From Polynucleobacter sp. AP-Capit-er-40B-B4 (lineage in GTDB: Bacteria; Pseudomonadota; Gammaproteobacteria; Burkholderiales; Burkholderiaceae), in contig NZ_JACVOV010000002.1 of NCBI RefSeq assembly GCF_018882245.1, forward strand, positions 186,001 through 250,000: DNA of 64,000 bases. Reading direction: 5' to 3'. Positions 32,917 through 42,875 of the stretch are shown here, one piece after another. A model generated the notes under the pieces. That model was given only the letters and a program-made list of their open reading frames with translations, did no database searches and was not told where the DNA came from. Each line of letters begins with the position of its first letter. Positions within the stretch are counted from its first letter, which is position 1. A program made the translations under genes and the position numbers.

Positions 32917-35349
32917 CTAAGCCTTTCGTAAACGCCAGGCATTTAAGGTCACCGCAAGCGAGGAAAGTGACATGCCGATTCCTGCGACCCAAGGATTGAC
33001 CCAGCCCATCATCGCCGCCGGAATGGCAAGTAGGTTATAGATCAGAGCCCATAATAAATTCTCTTTAATGATTGCCTGGGTTTTATCCGCCAATAACAAT
33101 GTTTTTGCCAAAGGCTCTAATGAGGCAGCGGTAAGAATGGCATCAGCTCCAGCTGCAGCTAATGGCGCACCCGCTCCAACAGCTATTGAGATATCTGCGC
33201 GCGCAAGTAAAGGCGCATCGTTAACTCCATCGCCAATAGCCCAAATAAAGCGCCCTTCCTTTTGTAAGCGCTCAATGTAATCATATTTATCCTCGGGGGT
33301 GCAGCCACCTTTATGGTGCTCTATACCAACATGATGAGCCCACCAAGCAACCGTCTCACGATCATCACCTGAAACCAAATGAATCGAAATATTTCTAGAC
33401 TTCACTACTTTTAAGAATTGCTCTAGCCCCACCCTTGGTGTATCCAAGAAAACAAAGCTAGCGATTAACCCTTGTTCATCAGCTAAATGCACCTGACCAT
33501 ATTGCCCCTGTTGAGCACCTTGATCTACGCCCAACCATAGCGCGCTTCCCAGCCGATAGGATCCAGAACTTAAACCTCTACCCAAAAGATTAATAACGGG
33601 TTCGCTTAACAAAGGTAGGGTGAGCGCTTCATTTTCTGCAGCACGTAACAATGAGAGCGCTAGTGGATGTCTCTGCCCAGCCTCTAGCGCTGCCGCCAGA
33701 GCTAATGCATCCTCGCGTCGATAGTCCTGACGAAGATTAATAATCTCTTGTAACTCTGGCTGCCCTATCGTTAAGGTGCCGGTTTTATCTAGCACTAAAT
33801 CAGTTACTTTTACCAGGCCCTCCATCACATGACCACGCACGATCAGCAAACCCAATTTAGTCACAGCACCTTGAGCAGCTGCCATGGCAGTGGGAACTGC
33901 TAGCGATAAGGCACAAGGACAACTAGCAACCAAAACTGAAACTAAAACTGTCCATGCGCGACTAGGATCAAAGTAAAACCAAATTGCTGAGGAAGCAAAT
34001 GCACTTAGCAATAGGAAGGCGACAAAGTATGCTGTCCATTTTTCTGCAAGACTCACCATTATCGGCTTTGCAAGCAATGCTTGATCCAGGAGGGATGCAA
34101 TTCCAGCAATACGAGTAGATTGCCCTACTGCCTCAATACGCATAAACAATGGATTGAGAATATTGTGTGTTCCTGCATATACGTGATCGCCAATTTTTTT
34201 CTCTACCGGCTTAGATTCACCGGTGAGTAATGACTCGTCTAATGCACTTGCATTTTCAATTAAGACGCCATCAGCAGGTACGACTTCACCAGGGGATACT
34301 CGCAATACTTCACCCGGGTTGCAGTTGACCACTGGCACAACTTCGATTTCTTGTATTGCAGGGTAATTAAATGCGCGCTCACAGGTAGCGGGCAATTGTT
34401 TTGCTAACGCCTCTGCACCGCCTTGTGCATCCTGTCTTGCCAATAACTCAACATATCTTGCAGCCAATATAAACGCTACAAACATTGTGATGGAATCAAA
34501 ATAGCTTTTCCCCGACCCCGTTACTAAATTAATAGTGCCTGCAATAAAGGCCAAGGCTAAAGCTAAGGCTATAGGAACATCCATGCCAAGCATATGCGTC
34601 TGCTTGACCGACTGAATACTGCGCCAAGATGCCTGGAATATGGGTCCAGCTGAGTAAACGATTACAGGGACAGTGAGAGCCCAACTTGCCCAACCCATCA
34701 ACAACTCAAACTCAGGTGTAATGTCAGCACCAGTATAGGTTGGCCATGCATACATCATGACCTGCATCATGCCAAGCATCGCAACGCCAAGGCGCATGAG
34801 TAATTTACGCCTCTCAACTTTTGCCCTATCCAAAGATTGAGATGGCTCGAATGGCCAAGCCTCGTATCCAATGCGCTCAATTTCAAATAGCAATCGCGCT
34901 AAGCTTGTTTTAACTGGAGAAAAGCGCACCATCACTTTTTGAGTGACGTAATTAATTTGTACGTCCTGCACACCCGCGTTACGACGCAAATGCTGTTCGC
35001 ATAACCATACACAAGCTGCGCAACGAATTTTCTCTAAACGTAGAGTGGTCTCTAAGCTACCCTCATCTCCAGATGGTCGAGTGAAGCGACCACGCAAAGA
35101 TGGGTCATCGTAAGGCTTAAGTTTTTCTGGAATTTCATTGCTCGCAAGATAGGCCGCTGGCTTGTCACCAGACTGCGAGCGCCTGGCATAGAAAACCTCT
35201 AAGCCCTCACCGTGAATGGTTTGGGCAATAGCCATACAACCCGGGCAGCAAAATGATCTAATCTCACTGCCTAATTCTGCTTCGATTAAATCGCCTGGAA
35301 GGATCTGGCTTGAGCAGTGATAGCAAACTAAAGAATTTGATTTATTCAT
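32917..35349 (-). CDS. ccoI: Cu(I)-translocating P1B-type ATPase CcoI (FixI)
   Basis: An 810-residue copper ATPase. The N-terminus has a cysteine cluster domain typical of CcoI (C-Y-H-C, then C-C-P-G-C) and a heavy-metal-associated domain with C-A-A-C-V-W-L-C near 114-121. Eight membrane helices, the S-C-P-C-A-L transport motif, the D-K-T-G-T phosphorylation site and the G-D-G-V-N-D hinge follow. It exports copper across the inner membrane for insertion into the cbb3 oxidase. It lies 9 bases after an MFS gene and is followed by ccoS. Confidence 0.96.
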   Translation of the reverse strand: MNKSNSLVCYHCSSQILPGDLIEAELGSEIRSFCCPGCMAIAQTIHGEGLEVFYARRSQSGDKPAAYLASNEIPEKLKPYDDPSLRGRFTRPSGDEGSLETTLRLEKIRCAACVWLCEQHLRRNAGVQDVQINYVTQKVMVRFSPVKTSLARLLFEIERIGYEAWPFEPSQSLDRAKVERRKLLMRLGVAMLGMMQVMMYAWPTYTGADITPEFELLMGWASWALTVPVIVYSAGPIFQASWRSIQSVKQTHMLGMDVPIALALALAFIAGTINLVTGSGKSYFDSITMFVAFILAARYVELLARQDAQGGAEALAKQLPATCERAFNYPAIQEIEVVPVVNCNPGEVLRVSPGEVVPADGVLIENASALDESLLTGESKPVEKKIGDHVYAGTHNILNPLFMRIEAVGQSTRIAGIASLLDQALLAKPIMVSLAEKWTAYFVAFLLLSAFASSAIWFYFDPSRAWTVLVSVLVASCPCALSLAVPTAMAAAQGAVTKLGLLIVRGHVMEGLVKVTDLVLDKTGTLTIGQPELQEIINLRQDYRREDALALAAALEAGQRHPLALSLLRAAENEALTLPLLSEPVINLLGRGLSSGSYRLGSALWLGVDQGAQQGQYGQVHLADEQGLIASFVFLDTPRVGLEQFLKVVKSRNISIHLVSGDDRETVAWWAHHVGIEHHKGGCTPEDKYDYIERLQKEGRFIWAIGDGVNDAPLLARADISIAVGAGAPLAAAGADAILTAASLEPLAKTLLLADKTQAIIKENLLWALIYNLLAIPAAMMGWVNPWVAGIGMSLSSLAVTLNAWRLRKA

Positions 35350-35357
35350 TCAATTAC

Positions 35358-36593
35358 TCATGCACGCACTGCGCTACCCCAACCTCTTCGACGCTCGTAA
35401 ATGACGAACAACACGCCCCATATCACCACGGCAACATATGCCCAAACCCAAGCTACTTGAGAAGAACGTGAACCCGATATATCCAACACGAAGCCAAATA
35501 TTGCGGGGCCCAATAAACCGCCGCCAAATCCCATTAGCGAGTGCAAACCCATCGCCGCGCCCTTAATATTTTCCTGAGCACTAATGACCAAGCCTGCGGT
35601 AAGTGTTGATGAATCTGCCATGATGAAAATAGCATGTCCAATAGCAAGAGCAACAATCAACCACCATGACTGCCCTGTTGAACAAGCAAATGCAATGCCC
35701 AATACAGCGCTAGTCAGCATCACAATACAAACCCACTTCTGGCGCCCGACTCTTAGAGCAATCTCATTACCTAATATTGAGGCAGGTACGCCAAAGAAAT
35801 TAATCACTCCAGCCAAGGTCGTTGCTGCTAAAAAAAAGGATTCTCCTGATGCCACTGCACAAAAAGCGAAAAAGGCAACAATCCAGCTTCTAGATGCAAA
35901 GAGCTCCAATGTATGAGCGGTATAGCCAAAAATAAATCCAGAGGCATTTTTATCTTGCAAAACCAGCTTCCATTTACTCACTGGGAAGATGTCGTGCAGA
36001 CGTATATTGATTGGCCCCTTCCACTTCTCATGCTGCAATGCTGGAATAAAAATCAAGACAATCAAAAATGCAGCCAATGGGCCTAAAGCAATCAGGCTAA
36101 ATACATAATGCCAACCTAACGCACTCAAAATCCAACCGGAACATAAGTAAGAAAACCCTGTACCAATCCCAAAGAAGGCTGTGTAAAAAGCAATGTGTCG
36201 TGTTAGCTCGCCAGACTGAATCCGATCGGACAAAATTTTAAGACCCGGCATATAGGTGCCAGCAAGACCAGCTCCGTTTAATGCCATAAACAATAGTGCG
36301 GTCCAAAAGTTATACGCCAACAAACCCATACCAAGAAGTCCGCAAGTAGCAGTAAGACCGCCCACCAAGTAAACCTTGCGTGCATCAACCCGATCGGTCA
36401 AGGCGGTTGCCAATGGAACCGCCAGCATGTAGCCAAAGAAAAATGCACTGGCGATTAAGCCTGACTGCAAATTACTGAGGTGCCACTCCTCTTGAAGAGC
36501 GGTTAGCACTACCGCGTAGCAAGCAAAGCCCAATAAGGCACAGGTTTGTGCCAAGAGCATAAGGGGGGTATAACCAGCTGAACGGAAGCGCAT
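35358..36593 (-). CDS. MFS transporter
   Basis: A 411-residue protein with 12 predicted membrane segments and the motif-A loop A-T-A-L-T-D-R-V-D-A-R-K after segment 2. The N-terminal W-H-L-S-N-L-Q-S-G-L segment resembles cyanate/nitrate-type or general MFS permeases. It lies 8 bases upstream of ccoI on the same strand. This could be a co-transcribed copper-related transporter such as CcoA, an MFS Cu importer for cbb3 maturation, but CcoA's Met and His copper motifs are not evident to me. It is divergent from a TTT receptor gene. Confidence 0.85.
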   Translation of the reverse strand: MRFRSAGYTPLMLLAQTCALLGFACYAVVLTALQEEWHLSNLQSGLIASAFFFGYMLAVPLATALTDRVDARKVYLVGGLTATCGLLGMGLLAYNFWTALLFMALNGAGLAGTYMPGLKILSDRIQSGELTRHIAFYTAFFGIGTGFSYLCSGWILSALGWHYVFSLIALGPLAAFLIVLIFIPALQHEKWKGPINIRLHDIFPVSKWKLVLQDKNASGFIFGYTAHTLELFASRSWIVAFFAFCAVASGESFFLAATTLAGVINFFGVPASILGNEIALRVGRQKWVCIVMLTSAVLGIAFACSTGQSWWLIVALAIGHAIFIMADSSTLTAGLVISAQENIKGAAMGLHSLMGFGGGLLGPAIFGFVLDISGSRSSQVAWVWAYVAVVIWGVLFVIYERRRGWGSAVRA

Positions 36594-36679
36594 AAGTAGT
36601 CAGTAGAAATGTGAACTCATTCTACTCGCCCAGAACATAAATGACCCGTTACACTAATAAAAAACAAGGCGGAGGCAGT

Positions 36680-37663
36680 ATGAATACCAAGTCACCAATC
36701 AACAGAATCCTGCAAATCGGCGCCAGCCTATTTATTGGACTTACTAGCACCTTGGCGAATGCCGATATTTACCCATCTAAACCCATTAAAGCAATTGTCC
36801 CCTTTGCCCCGGGAAGCACTACAGATCAAATTGGGCGCGCGTTTGCAGCAAAGATGTCAGAGACCCTGGGTCAACCTGTTGTCATCGAAAATAAGCCTGG
36901 AGCGAATGGCTTAATAGGCGCTGATTTTGTAGCAAAAGCACCTGCAGATGGTTATACCATTCTGATTGGGACCAATAGCACCAATGCTGCACTTAAAAGC
37001 TTAGTTAAAAACTTACCGTACAACCAAGATACGGCATTCACTCCGATTGGATATTTTGGGTCGGCTCCACTCATTGTTGCAATCAACAATGATGTTCCTG
37101 CAAAATCACTGAATGGATTCGTCTCACTTGCCAAAGAAAATCCTGGAAAAATGACTTTTGCTTATGCAAGTACATCGCAGCGCGTTTCTTCAGAAATGCT
37201 CGCAAGCTTTGCCGATATCAAAATGACTGGTGTGTCTTATAAGAGTGGACCCAATGCCATGACAGATTTAATCGGCGGCCAAGTCAATATGTTTACATCT
37301 GACTTTGGGGTCTCCTTGCCTCAAGTCCAATCAGGCAAAATTCGGGGTCTCGCAGTGACCTCCTTGAAGCGCTCGCCTGTCATTCCAGAATTACCTACCG
37401 TGAATGAGGCGCTAGGCATTAAAGGTTATGAGCTGATTGCCTTCTTTGCAGCATTCGGACCGGCTGGCATGCCAAAAGATGCCGTCCTCAAACTCAATCA
37501 ATCCATTAACAATGCCGCTAAATCCAAGGAGTTAGTCGAAAGACTTTCTGCCAATGGTTTTGAAACTCAACCTGGCACGCCTGAGGCGCTAGGTCAAAAA
37601 ATTAAACTCGAAACTGCTAAGTGGGCTAAAGCTATAAAAGAAGCAGGAATGCAACCAGAGTAA
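36680..37663 (+). CDS. Bug/TTT-family periplasmic solute-binding receptor
   Basis: A 327-residue exported receptor with a signal peptide ending near residue 28 (A-N-A-D). The mature start is I-Y-P-S-K-P-I-K-A-I-V-P-F-A-P-G-S, followed by P-A-D-G-Y-T-I and V-S-Y-K-S-G-P-N. I use the ATG at 36680 because GGAGG precedes it; an ATG at 36641 would add a charged extension before the signal peptide. It is a third orphan TTT receptor without TctA/TctB partners. The ligand is unknown. Confidence 0.93.
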   Translation: MNTKSPINRILQIGASLFIGLTSTLANADIYPSKPIKAIVPFAPGSTTDQIGRAFAAKMSETLGQPVVIENKPGANGLIGADFVAKAPADGYTILIGTNSTNAALKSLVKNLPYNQDTAFTPIGYFGSAPLIVAINNDVPAKSLNGFVSLAKENPGKMTFAYASTSQRVSSEMLASFADIKMTGVSYKSGPNAMTDLIGGQVNMFTSDFGVSLPQVQSGKIRGLAVTSLKRSPVIPELPTVNEALGIKGYELIAFFAAFGPAGMPKDAVLKLNQSINNAAKSKELVERLSANGFETQPGTPEALGQKIKLETAKWAKAIKEAGMQPE

Positions 37664-37676
37664 GTCCTTAGACTTA
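37661..37676. terminator. Weak hairpin between convergent genes
   Basis: A 6-bp stem (TAAGTC / GACTTA) with a CTTA loop that includes both stop codons of the TTT receptor and the dioxygenase genes. There is no long T-run, so termination would be weak. Confidence 0.35.
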
Positions 37677-38429
37677 TTGCTGACTACGATTAGGAGAATC
37701 CTGAAAACCGTTAGAGCGATAGGTTAAGACTAAGGTATCTCGATAACCATAATCCGCCAATGGCTGAATAGGTGTGGATTCATGGATCATGCGCTGATCA
37801 TTCATTAATAACAAAGACCAAGGCTGCGTGAGAGTAAAGCGTAGACCCGCAGAACCGGCAGCATCAAATATTCTCGTCTCACCGCCTTTGATGCCTGAAC
37901 GATCAAGCAAGAAGACTGCTACAAAATCTACGCCATCACGATGAGCGCCCTCAGGCGTAGGACGCCCAATGCCGTCAGTTGTATCAATCCGAAATTGATG
38001 CGCCTCAACAAACCAAGTATTGACTTGCTTTAAGCCATTCAAAATATGCGCAAGTCCCAGCAATACCGATTGCCAAGCAGGATCACTTAACAATTCCTTC
38101 TGAACAGGCTCAAACCAACGCTCAATACCGCCGTGAAGCGCGTTGTAATCAAGTGATTGCCAGTGCGCTCGATGAGGAACTAAGGTCAATTCATCGCCCT
38201 TAATTTCATAACTGGCATGGCGACGGAAGCGATATCGACCACCATCTTTTAAGTATGGATCGCGTGGCAAATCCCCCCAGAACTTTACGAGGCTTTGAAG
38301 GTTGGCCAGTTGAACATGACTAAATTGAGCGACGGTCTCGGCGGATATAACCGCGAAACCATCATCACGCAGGGCTTGGTCAATCTGCTTAAGAGGGGTG
38401 AGTGGAGGCGCAAGGCCGGCGATGGTCAT
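37674..38429 (-). CDS. 2-oxoglutarate/Fe(II)-dependent dioxygenase family protein
   Basis: A 251-residue double-stranded beta-helix protein of the 2OG-Fe dioxygenase family that includes free amino-acid hydroxylases such as isoleucine dioxygenase. The iron triad is H163 and D165 in A-H-R-D-G-V-D-F and H216 in M-I-H-E-S-T-P. G-G-E-T-R-I-F-D lies between them and R-D-T-L-V-L-T-Y near the end holds the 2OG-binding Arg. The substrate cannot be told; a free amino acid is the most likely class. It is convergent with a TTT receptor gene. Confidence 0.85.
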   Translation of the reverse strand: MTIAGLAPPLTPLKQIDQALRDDGFAVISAETVAQFSHVQLANLQSLVKFWGDLPRDPYLKDGGRYRFRRHASYEIKGDELTLVPHRAHWQSLDYNALHGGIERWFEPVQKELLSDPAWQSVLLGLAHILNGLKQVNTWFVEAHQFRIDTTDGIGRPTPEGAHRDGVDFVAVFLLDRSGIKGGETRIFDAAGSAGLRFTLTQPWSLLLMNDQRMIHESTPIQPLADYGYRDTLVLTYRSNGFQDSPNRSQQ

Positions 38430-38486
38430 TCGCTTATTTTAGGGCAGTTAGCACAATCGGGTTTGACCTGTTATCTAGTATTTGAA

Positions 38487-39788
38487 TCAATGAACTAGAT
38501 TTAAGCGCCCGCGTACTTCACCCACATGCCCTTTAAGGTCATAAAGCTCTTTTGCATCTAGCATGGACACCTTGATATTGCCAACCCGCTTTTCAATAGC
38601 CTCAAGATCTTTAAAGTTCTTTTCCTTAAGCTCAGGGTTTTGGGCATTTCTTTCAATCACCTTAAGCTCTTCGTATACCTGGGCTAACTTCAGTCGCAAA
38701 AAGAAATTCTTGGCTGATGGGATGTAAGTAAATAACGGAATCAAAATTACCAATAATGGAATAACAATTTTGACGAAACGGCCCGCCCAAACAGCAGTCC
38801 AAAATGGCAGGTGACGATGCAAAAATGAAGGCCCATCTTTTAAATAAATTTCTGCATCTACATGCAAGGGAAAATCTAATCCGGCGCTTGATGGAAACTC
38901 ACCTACTTTTTGTAAGCGCGAATACGATTTTAAAATATCGTATGAAGCACCAAGCACCAGCGAAACCAATGCTGGATTGATATCTTCATGCGCAACTAAT
39001 GTGGCGGTAGCAGCCATGACTTGAATGTCTTGACGTGGCTGATCATGCTGAATGCTCAATAACCCCCTAGGTACCGTCACTTTAGATAAATACGTGAGGT
39101 TGCGGGTATATGCATCTGCCTGATCAAAGTTCATCAAACGAATCCCTGGAATGGAGTAAAACTTCCTCAGGATTGGGGCCTCTGCTGCAGCCACAATAAA
39201 CACCGCATCTAATTGACCGCTACTTAATTTAGCAATGGCTTCATCAGGTTTTAGTCTCTGCGCGCCAATTTCCTTTTCGGTAATGCCGCTGGCCTGTAAT
39301 AAATCCTTAGTCAGAGCTAAGGTACCACTACCCTCATTCCCAATGGAAACATTTTTTCCTTTTAGTTGACCTAGTATCTTGAGTTGGCCGCCATCACTTT
39401 TAAAGGCGCCATCGCGATACCAAACCCAAATAGGCTCATAAAACATGCCTGCAATTGAGACCAATTTAGGATAATCACCAACGTTAGCTACACCACCCTG
39501 AACCATCGCAAAATCTACTCCAGATTTTGGATCATTCAAGAGAGCCAAGTTATCAATAGTTCCGCCAGTAGAGCGGACCTTAAGATTGACACCCTCCTTA
39601 GCCAAATCAGCCTTTAAACGCTCTCCGAACTGATAATACAAACCAGTCGGAAATCCCGTAGCCATTTCAATCGATTTGGGTGGCGGTGGAATTAAGATCC
39701 AAAGCACACCAAAAAGGATAATTAAAAGCGCAAAAAAGGCTGCCACTAGAGCCAGGGGGTTATAGATCTGTCTTTTGATGAAATTCAT
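38487..39788 (-). CDS. Membrane-anchored TAXI-family receptor-like protein, orphan
   Basis: A 433-residue protein with an uncleaved N-terminal membrane segment (about 12-34), a TAXI solute-binding domain (about 40-300) and a second membrane segment near 320-345. An alpha-helical charged C-terminal tail (350-433) follows. The TAXI motif A-T-G-F-P-T-G-L-Y-Y-Q-F-G is visible. No TRAP permease is adjacent. The C-terminal anchor and cytoplasmic tail suggest a sensory or scaffold role rather than simple delivery; this is inference. The start at 39788 directly precedes the first segment. Confidence 0.85.
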   Translation of the reverse strand: MNFIKRQIYNPLALVAAFFALLIILFGVLWILIPPPPKSIEMATGFPTGLYYQFGERLKADLAKEGVNLKVRSTGGTIDNLALLNDPKSGVDFAMVQGGVANVGDYPKLVSIAGMFYEPIWVWYRDGAFKSDGGQLKILGQLKGKNVSIGNEGSGTLALTKDLLQASGITEKEIGAQRLKPDEAIAKLSSGQLDAVFIVAAAEAPILRKFYSIPGIRLMNFDQADAYTRNLTYLSKVTVPRGLLSIQHDQPRQDIQVMAATATLVAHEDINPALVSLVLGASYDILKSYSRLQKVGEFPSSAGLDFPLHVDAEIYLKDGPSFLHRHLPFWTAVWAGRFVKIVIPLLVILIPLFTYIPSAKNFFLRLKLAQVYEELKVIERNAQNPELKEKNFKDLEAIEKRVGNIKVSMLDAKELYDLKGHVGEVRGRLNLVH

Positions 39789-39905
39789 TAAAGTCTCTTC
39801 ATGTTTTTTTGCATTATGCCTCGGGCATGACATAAGGAAAAGCTTTCAAATCCAATCATCTAAATCAAGATAAGATGATGCTTTTTAGAAGCCCTAAAGA
39901 CCATT

Positions 39906-40667
39906 ATGAATTCAGCAAAAACCAAGGTAGCCCTGGTGACAGGCGCAGGAACGGGAATTGGGAAGGCGGCCGCCAAGGCCCTGCTCAAAGGGGGCTACCA
40001 AGTGGTACTGACGGGGCGCAATCTCGATAAATTAGAAAAAGCCATCGCTGATATCGGCGGCGACCAGAGTAACTGCCTTGCCGTATCTTGCGATGTTGGC
40101 AAACCCGATGAGGTCAAAAAATTGTTTACCGCACTAAGCGATCGGTTTGGTCGCATAGATGTTTTATTCAACAACGCTGGTATGGGTGCCCCCGCCATTC
40201 CCATGGAAGACCTGAGTTACGAGCAGTGGATGAATGTGGTTAATGCCAATCTTTGTGGCGCATTCCTATGCTCACAGGAAGCGATTCGCATGATGAAAGC
40301 GCAGTCCCCTCAAGGTGGCAGAATTATTAACAACGGCTCTATCTCTGCTCATGCACCACGACCCATGTCTGCACCATATACCGCAACAAAACATGCGATC
40401 AGCGGTTTAACTAAAACAATTGCATTGGATGGGCGTCCATTTAATATTGCCTGCGGTCAAATTGATATCGGCAATGCCGCCACCGAAATGACCGAACGTA
40501 TGGCTGCTGGCATTATGCAGGCTGATCAATCCATTAAAGTAGAGCCGCGCATGGATGTTGATCACGTCGGAGAAGCCGTGCTTCATATGGCTCAACTCCC
40601 ACTAGAAAGCAATATTCTATCGATGACAATTATGGCTACCAACATGCCATTTGTAGGCAGAGGCTAA
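39906..40667 (+). CDS. SDR-family NAD(P)-dependent oxidoreductase
   Basis: A 253-residue classical short-chain dehydrogenase. The cofactor motif T-G-A-G-T-G-I-G-K lies near residue 13, N-N-A-G-M-G-A near 91, and the catalytic Ser in N-N-G-S-I-S and Y-T-A-T-K triad follow. Arg at the end of strand 2 (T-G-R-N) suggests NADP preference. The substrate is unknown. It is divergent from the TAXI-like gene across about 117 bases and convergent with ccmI. Confidence 0.92.
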   Translation: MNSAKTKVALVTGAGTGIGKAAAKALLKGGYQVVLTGRNLDKLEKAIADIGGDQSNCLAVSCDVGKPDEVKKLFTALSDRFGRIDVLFNNAGMGAPAIPMEDLSYEQWMNVVNANLCGAFLCSQEAIRMMKAQSPQGGRIINNGSISAHAPRPMSAPYTATKHAISGLTKTIALDGRPFNIACGQIDIGNAATEMTERMAAGIMQADQSIKVEPRMDVDHVGEAVLHMAQLPLESNILSMTIMATNMPFVGRG

Positions 40668-40681
40668 AGCAGTCTTTTGGA

Positions 40682-41881
40682 CTATTGGCGCACTTGATCG
40701 ATCAGCAGGCGAGCATTATTTGCGCCCACTTTAACCGTCTGGGCTGATGAGATTAAGTCTCCCGCCTCTGGTTTGGCCATTCCAGTTTTGGAGATGCGCA
40801 CTTCGATACTCGCCTCAGATAATTGAGAGAGCGGCGCGCTTGGATTCATTGCCAATGAATCATTCAAGGTAAAACTCATTGGGAAATCACTAGCAGCAAC
40901 TTTTAAAACTGCTACCGGCATACGTTCACCAGGCTTGCGAGCAATAACCATCACGATATCGCCCTGCTTAATCTTAGATTTCAGGTCGGGTGACAATTCA
41001 ATCTTTCCGCTAATCGCCTTGCCCGCCACTGAAGCAGGGGCTTGCGAAGAAAGACCGCCCTTAGAGCGAGCCTCAGCAATCGAACCCTGGATAGCGCGCG
41101 CTTCATCGCTATCTGCTGGTATCTGTTTTGCTAATTTCTCCCAAGTCTGAACAGCAGCTTTGTAATTACCAGAGTTATACGCAGCAGTACCCGAAAGCCA
41201 CAACGCCATCAAATTATCGGGATCAAGCTTTAAAGCCTGATTAATTAACCGCAAAGGCTTACCAGCAAAGTTACCGTCAGCGTTGGTAGCCAATACATCT
41301 GCGTAGTCGGCTAATAACTGAGGATCGGAATTAATAAAGTCGCCAGCACGTGCATATGCTTTAGCGGCATCCTCATTGCGACCCAGGATACGATAAGAGC
41401 GAGCTAACATCGCCCAACCCTTCAAATTACCAGGATCTTTTTCCATCTTGATGGCAAATTCAGCCACCATTTTTTCAACACCCTCTTGCGTAACCGGCGT
41501 CTCAGAATTTTTTTGCGCTATACGGACTGCATCTCCCAAAGAAAAATAGAGCCCCGATGAAAGCACAACAATAAAAATACATAAGCCAATAGCAGTCTTT
41601 TTCGTGGAACCTGCAACTTCACGATCATCCTCTACGATCGTATCTTGGAAAAGACGTTGACGCATCTCAGCATGGGCAATTTCGTAGTCAGCAGAATTGA
41701 TTACACCAGCCTGATGCTCCGCTTCCAATTTATCAAGTTCTTCTCGATAAATGGCAGCATTCATCTGGCGACGTGATGTAGCCGCGCTCTTTGCTGGAAA
41801 TATAAAAGGTCGTAGCACCAGCACCAATACAAGAACCAAGAGTAGAAAGGCGGGAATCAAAAAGCTAGTCACTAAATTCAT
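40682..41881 (-). CDS. ccmI: Cytochrome c biogenesis protein CcmI (CycH)
   Basis: A 399-residue protein with two N-terminal membrane segments (about 5-25 and 95-113) separated by a cytoplasmic loop containing a leucine-zipper-like stretch. Periplasmic tetratricopeptide repeats cover about 145-260, and a C-terminal beta domain follows. CcmI chaperones apocytochromes to the CcmF/H heme lyase. Its ATG overlaps the ccmH stop by four bases. It is the last gene of the ccm operon. Confidence 0.93.
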   Translation of the reverse strand: MNLVTSFLIPAFLLLVLVLVLVLRPFIFPAKSAATSRRQMNAAIYREELDKLEAEHQAGVINSADYEIAHAEMRQRLFQDTIVEDDREVAGSTKKTAIGLCIFIVVLSSGLYFSLGDAVRIAQKNSETPVTQEGVEKMVAEFAIKMEKDPGNLKGWAMLARSYRILGRNEDAAKAYARAGDFINSDPQLLADYADVLATNADGNFAGKPLRLINQALKLDPDNLMALWLSGTAAYNSGNYKAAVQTWEKLAKQIPADSDEARAIQGSIAEARSKGGLSSQAPASVAGKAISGKIELSPDLKSKIKQGDIVMVIARKPGERMPVAVLKVAASDFPMSFTLNDSLAMNPSAPLSQLSEASIEVRISKTGMAKPEAGDLISSAQTVKVGANNARLLIDQVRQ

Positions 41882-42348
41882 CCTTCTTTCTTATCGGCCG
41901 CATTGAGCAATGCATCAATTTTTTGATTGTCTGCATCAGTTAGGACAACATTCGGAACACTGCTGTTGCGACGACGTAAATACATTAAGAGGCCCGCAAT
42001 ACCAATACCCAGGATAACGAATGGGCCAATCCAAAGCAACCAGGTCACCGGTTTAACTGGCGGACGATAGAGCACGAAATCGCCGTAACGCTCAACCATG
42101 AATGAGCGAATTTGATCGTCCGATTTACCTTCACTAATCAAAATGCGAATTTCACGGCGCAAATCATTTGCTAAATCTGAGCGCGAACCCGCTAAAGATT
42201 CGTTCTGACATACCAAGCAGCGCATTTCTTCTGAAATACTAATCAAGCGCTGCTCTGTTACAGGATCATCCGCAAGAGGCGCAGCATCCTTAGCAAATAC
42301 ACTACCAAGACTCAGCGCAATGAATACGGCCAGAAAAATCTGCTTCAT
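41878..42348 (-). CDS. ccmH: Cytochrome c maturation protein CcmH (CcmL type)
   Basis: A 156-residue protein with a signal segment and the redox motif C44-L-V-C47 in R-C-L-V-C-Q-N-E-S-L-A. A C-terminal membrane anchor lies near 105-125. It reduces the apocytochrome disulfide before heme ligation. It is the short CcmH form, with the TPR part carried separately by CcmI. Overlaps link it to ccmG and ccmI. Confidence 0.96.
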   Translation of the reverse strand: MKQIFLAVFIALSLGSVFAKDAAPLADDPVTEQRLISISEEMRCLVCQNESLAGSRSDLANDLRREIRILISEGKSDDQIRSFMVERYGDFVLYRPPVKPVTWLLWIGPFVILGIGIAGLLMYLRRRNSSVPNVVLTDADNQKIDALLNAADKKEG

Positions 42349-42875
42349 GATTTTTTAAGCTCGCTCAACATTGGATAAATTTTTTGATTCAATAAATTCA
42401 TAGTCAATGGACCGATATGCTTAAAGCGAATTACGCCCGCTTTATCAATAATGTAGGTCTCGGGAACCCCATAGACTCCGTAATCAATCCCAACCCGGCC
42501 ATTGCCATCAAAAGCAGAAAGAACGTAGGGATTGCCTTGCTTTGCCAACATTGCGAGAGCGTCCTCACGCTTGTCTTTGTAGTCCAATCCAATCACTGGG
42601 GCCATTTGAGATTTGGCCAACTCCACCAATACTGGGTGCTCTTCACGACAAGCTACGCACCATGATGCCCAAACGTTGAGGACCCACACTTGGCCCTTCA
42701 TACTTTCCGGGGAAAATGTTTTATTAGGCTCAGCTAATTGAGAAACCTCAAATGCCGGAGCAGCCTTATTAATTAATGGCGATGGTACTTCATGAGGATC
42801 GCGATTAAGGCCAATAGCTAAAAAAACTACTAGCCCCACAAATAAAATGAGTGGAATTAAAAATTTTGCCTTCAT
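42345..42875 (-). CDS. ccmG: Thiol:disulfide interchange protein CcmG (DsbE)
   Basis: A 176-residue thioredoxin-fold protein anchored by an N-terminal segment (about 5-23). The active site is W-C73-V-A-C76, and the G-V-Y-G-V-P-E-T-Y-I cis-Pro loop is near 135. It keeps apocytochrome and CcmH cysteines reduced in the periplasm. The active-site V-A pair is a small change from the usual P-x. The gene overlaps ccmF and ccmH by four bases each. Confidence 0.96.
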   Translation of the reverse strand: MKAKFLIPLILFVGLVVFLAIGLNRDPHEVPSPLINKAAPAFEVSQLAEPNKTFSPESMKGQVWVLNVWASWCVACREEHPVLVELAKSQMAPVIGLDYKDKREDALAMLAKQGNPYVLSAFDGNGRVGIDYGVYGVPETYIIDKAGVIRFKHIGPLTMNLLNQKIYPMLSELKKS

